Below are positions 62,051-64,000 of a DNA stretch of 64,000 nt, one piece after another. Where the stretch lies: assembly GCF_024713975.1 (NCBI RefSeq), contig NC_091112.1, forward strand, positions 6,944,501-7,008,500, read 5' to 3'. The translations under genes were made by a program, and so were the position numbers. The notes beneath the pieces are model-generated. The model was not told the origin of the DNA. It saw nothing but the letters and a program-made list of their open reading frames with translations, and did no database searches. Within the stretch, counting starts at the first letter, position 1. Each line of letters begins with the position of its first letter. The DNA is from Paralichthys olivaceus (Eukaryota; Chordata; Actinopteri; Pleuronectiformes; Paralichthyidae).

Positions 62051-64000
62051 GAAATGTTGAATCTGATTTGTTTTCAAATTGCAAAGGTAGAATTTAAACT
62101 TATGGTCATTGAAAGCATCATTCAAATCAGAGAGAGATTCTACAGAAATCAACTGAAACCGAATGTGTTTAAACAGATGATAGAAAGAGCAGTGCAGTGT
62201 TTTTTATAGTCCAGATTTGAAATTATATAATTTAAGCAAGAGTGGTGGCTTATCAGTGTTGAGCTTTTCTGTAGAACTGGATTAGTGTGTTTTTATAAAA
62301 AACAACAACAACATGGTGATGAATATCTATAGTTTTGGAAAGAGAAGAAAGAATTCTGTCTTCTCATTTTTCACTTTTCACAGGCAAAGAATGAAAAAAA
62401 TGTTTTTAATGTATTACCCTGATGAAAAGCGATAAGGATAAAACATTCATTGAGTTAATACAAGTAATAACATCAAAGCCTTTTATCCCTTATCATTAAT
62501 TCTGTCTTTTTTTTAAAAACCTTCAGTGAGGTCCATGTGGTTTCTGGAGATTAAACACATAACTTCCTTCTTGTCTGGACTGAACCAAGATATGATCCAG
62601 TTCTCCTCCACTGGAGTAGATACAGTATAACTCAATGGAATAACTGCACGGCTCTGCAACTCTGTCACACTGGAATCAGCAGTATTACAGAGAGGGCGAG
62701 CAGGGCTCGCTCACACTGAAGGAGCAGGTGAGAGAGAGGGATTGGCTGGTGCATACGTGGGTATATTTGTCCCAAAAAACGCTATATGATATTCTCCTCT
62801 GATCCATTTACTGTCTTAGCTGACCAAGAAATTCCTATGCAATAATCCATTATTTCACATATAGGAATCAAATTGTATATAAATGTACTGACACTGACAA
62901 AGACAGAATATAATGCAGCTCCATCATCTGCATCACATCATGTGTGGATGAGTCATGTTTCAAGCACAGAACAAATGTTTTTTATGTCTCTTCTGTCCAT
63001 AATGTCGCTTTTTCAGGTGTTAAAACTGCAAAACTTTAATAAATTCAGTGAACAAAAAAGCTACCGAACTATAAAAATGTATTATTATTATCTGTGTATT
63101 TGAATTCAGTGAAATCAAGAAACGTAAATTATTTAAAAAAGGGGTTTGATTTCACGAAAGTCTTGAGGATTTTAACATCAACCGATGGTGAAAGATTGGA
63201 GGAACACATTTTCAGTCTCATTACATCGCTCTATGTTCGTACATGTCCGACTCTCCTGCGTTCGTTTGGAGGCCATCAAATATCCCGTCAGTCAGTTTTC
63301 AGATCATCAGGTGAGGATTTAGATCTGATATTTTCGTCGAGACTGCTGTCTATTGAAAAAGGTATATGTGCCAAATAAGAATTAAATGTGAAGCATGGGA
63401 GCTGCAAATATGACCTGACCTGATTTTAGTATTTTATCTGTGATCACAGTTCTCCACAGGGGCGTCAAATAGACAGATTTTTCTCCCTAAAACGAGGTAT
63501 TTGTGTTGACTCTGTAGCAGCGTGACTTACTTACTATTATCTAGGTCACTCTGTCAGAATACAAAGTAATTTCTATCCTGTCCAAATATGTAAAACTGGT
63601 AACAACACAAGTCTGAAGAAATCTGGGTTTGCCATAAAAGCAAAAATGAGAATGAAAGACTTTATTTGGAGTTTAAAAGTAACTCGGGTGTGCAGAGGTG
63701 AGAAAGTATTTTATTTTTCATTTTTCACATATACACCTCTGTCTTCTTCTGTGTTTGCAACTCTGCGAATACCCTCGAGGACAATCTTGAGTAAACCTGA
63801 TGCATCATTATCCTCAATTCTATAATGCATCACTTCTCGCCCTGTAAATGATAACAGCTTCTCCATCGCATCTTCAAGCATCACCATTCACAACATGGTT
63901 GAACCTGTGGAGGTGATGACAACAGGACGTACGGTTTTCATTGAAAATTCTTAAGTCTGCTCCATAAATTGCAACGTGAAACCAAAACTAACCAAATTTG
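62051..64000. other. Right end, no gene seen
   Basis: AT-rich DNA with only short open frames (such as 63094-63378), none with a recognisable domain or splice context. Confidence 0.4.

Noticed and set aside
63094-63378. 94-residue open frame near the right edge
   Set aside because: It looks protein-like in composition but has no motif and no splice context that I can support.

Overview
This is a stretch of ray-finned (probably percomorph) fish chromosome. The clues are GT-AG split genes with short introns, strings of CA/GT dinucleotide repeats, several families of short interspersed elements typical of teleosts, and proteins whose closest relatives are vertebrate. Four protein-coding genes can be rebuilt exon by exon; all reading phases close. 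No rRNA, tRNA, CRISPR array, virus or bacterial feature was seen.

Layout. (1) About 560-4340, + strand: the last eight coding exons of a cytosolic non-specific dipeptidase (CNDP2-like), running in from beyond the left edge. (2) 5160-9439, + strand: a complete second tandem CNDP2-like gene, 474 residues. (3) 11021-21035, + strand: complete recql4, the Sld2/RecQ DNA helicase, 28 coding exons and 1582 residues. (4) 26006-32080, - strand: complete slc39a4 (zip4), a plasma-membrane zinc importer, 12 exons and 709 residues, tail to tail with recql4. A 55-bp minisatellite of about 14 units sits just upstream of its start codon. (5) 41659-42988, + strand: a three-exon Ly6/uPAR (CD59-like) gene of 107 residues that lacks a GPI-anchor tail. 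(6) From about 43.1 kb to the right end there is no gene I can support. That part holds microsatellites, degenerate repeats and possible regulatory DNA.

The genes are not an operon and do not act as one pathway. recql4, slc39a4 and Ly6 genes also lie near each other on human 8q24.3, so the core looks like ancient synteny; the CNDP2 pair (18q in human) is joined to it here. The most useful observations are the diverged second dipeptidase (a substrate-binding histidine replaced by serine), conserved GC-AG introns, patchy identity suggesting gene conversion between the two dipeptidases, TG-repeat splice acceptors in two unrelated genes, an in-frame stop-free intron in recql4, a histidine-coding 9-bp repeat in zip4, and the higher-order minisatellite in its promoter region. 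I found no convincing new multi-gene system.
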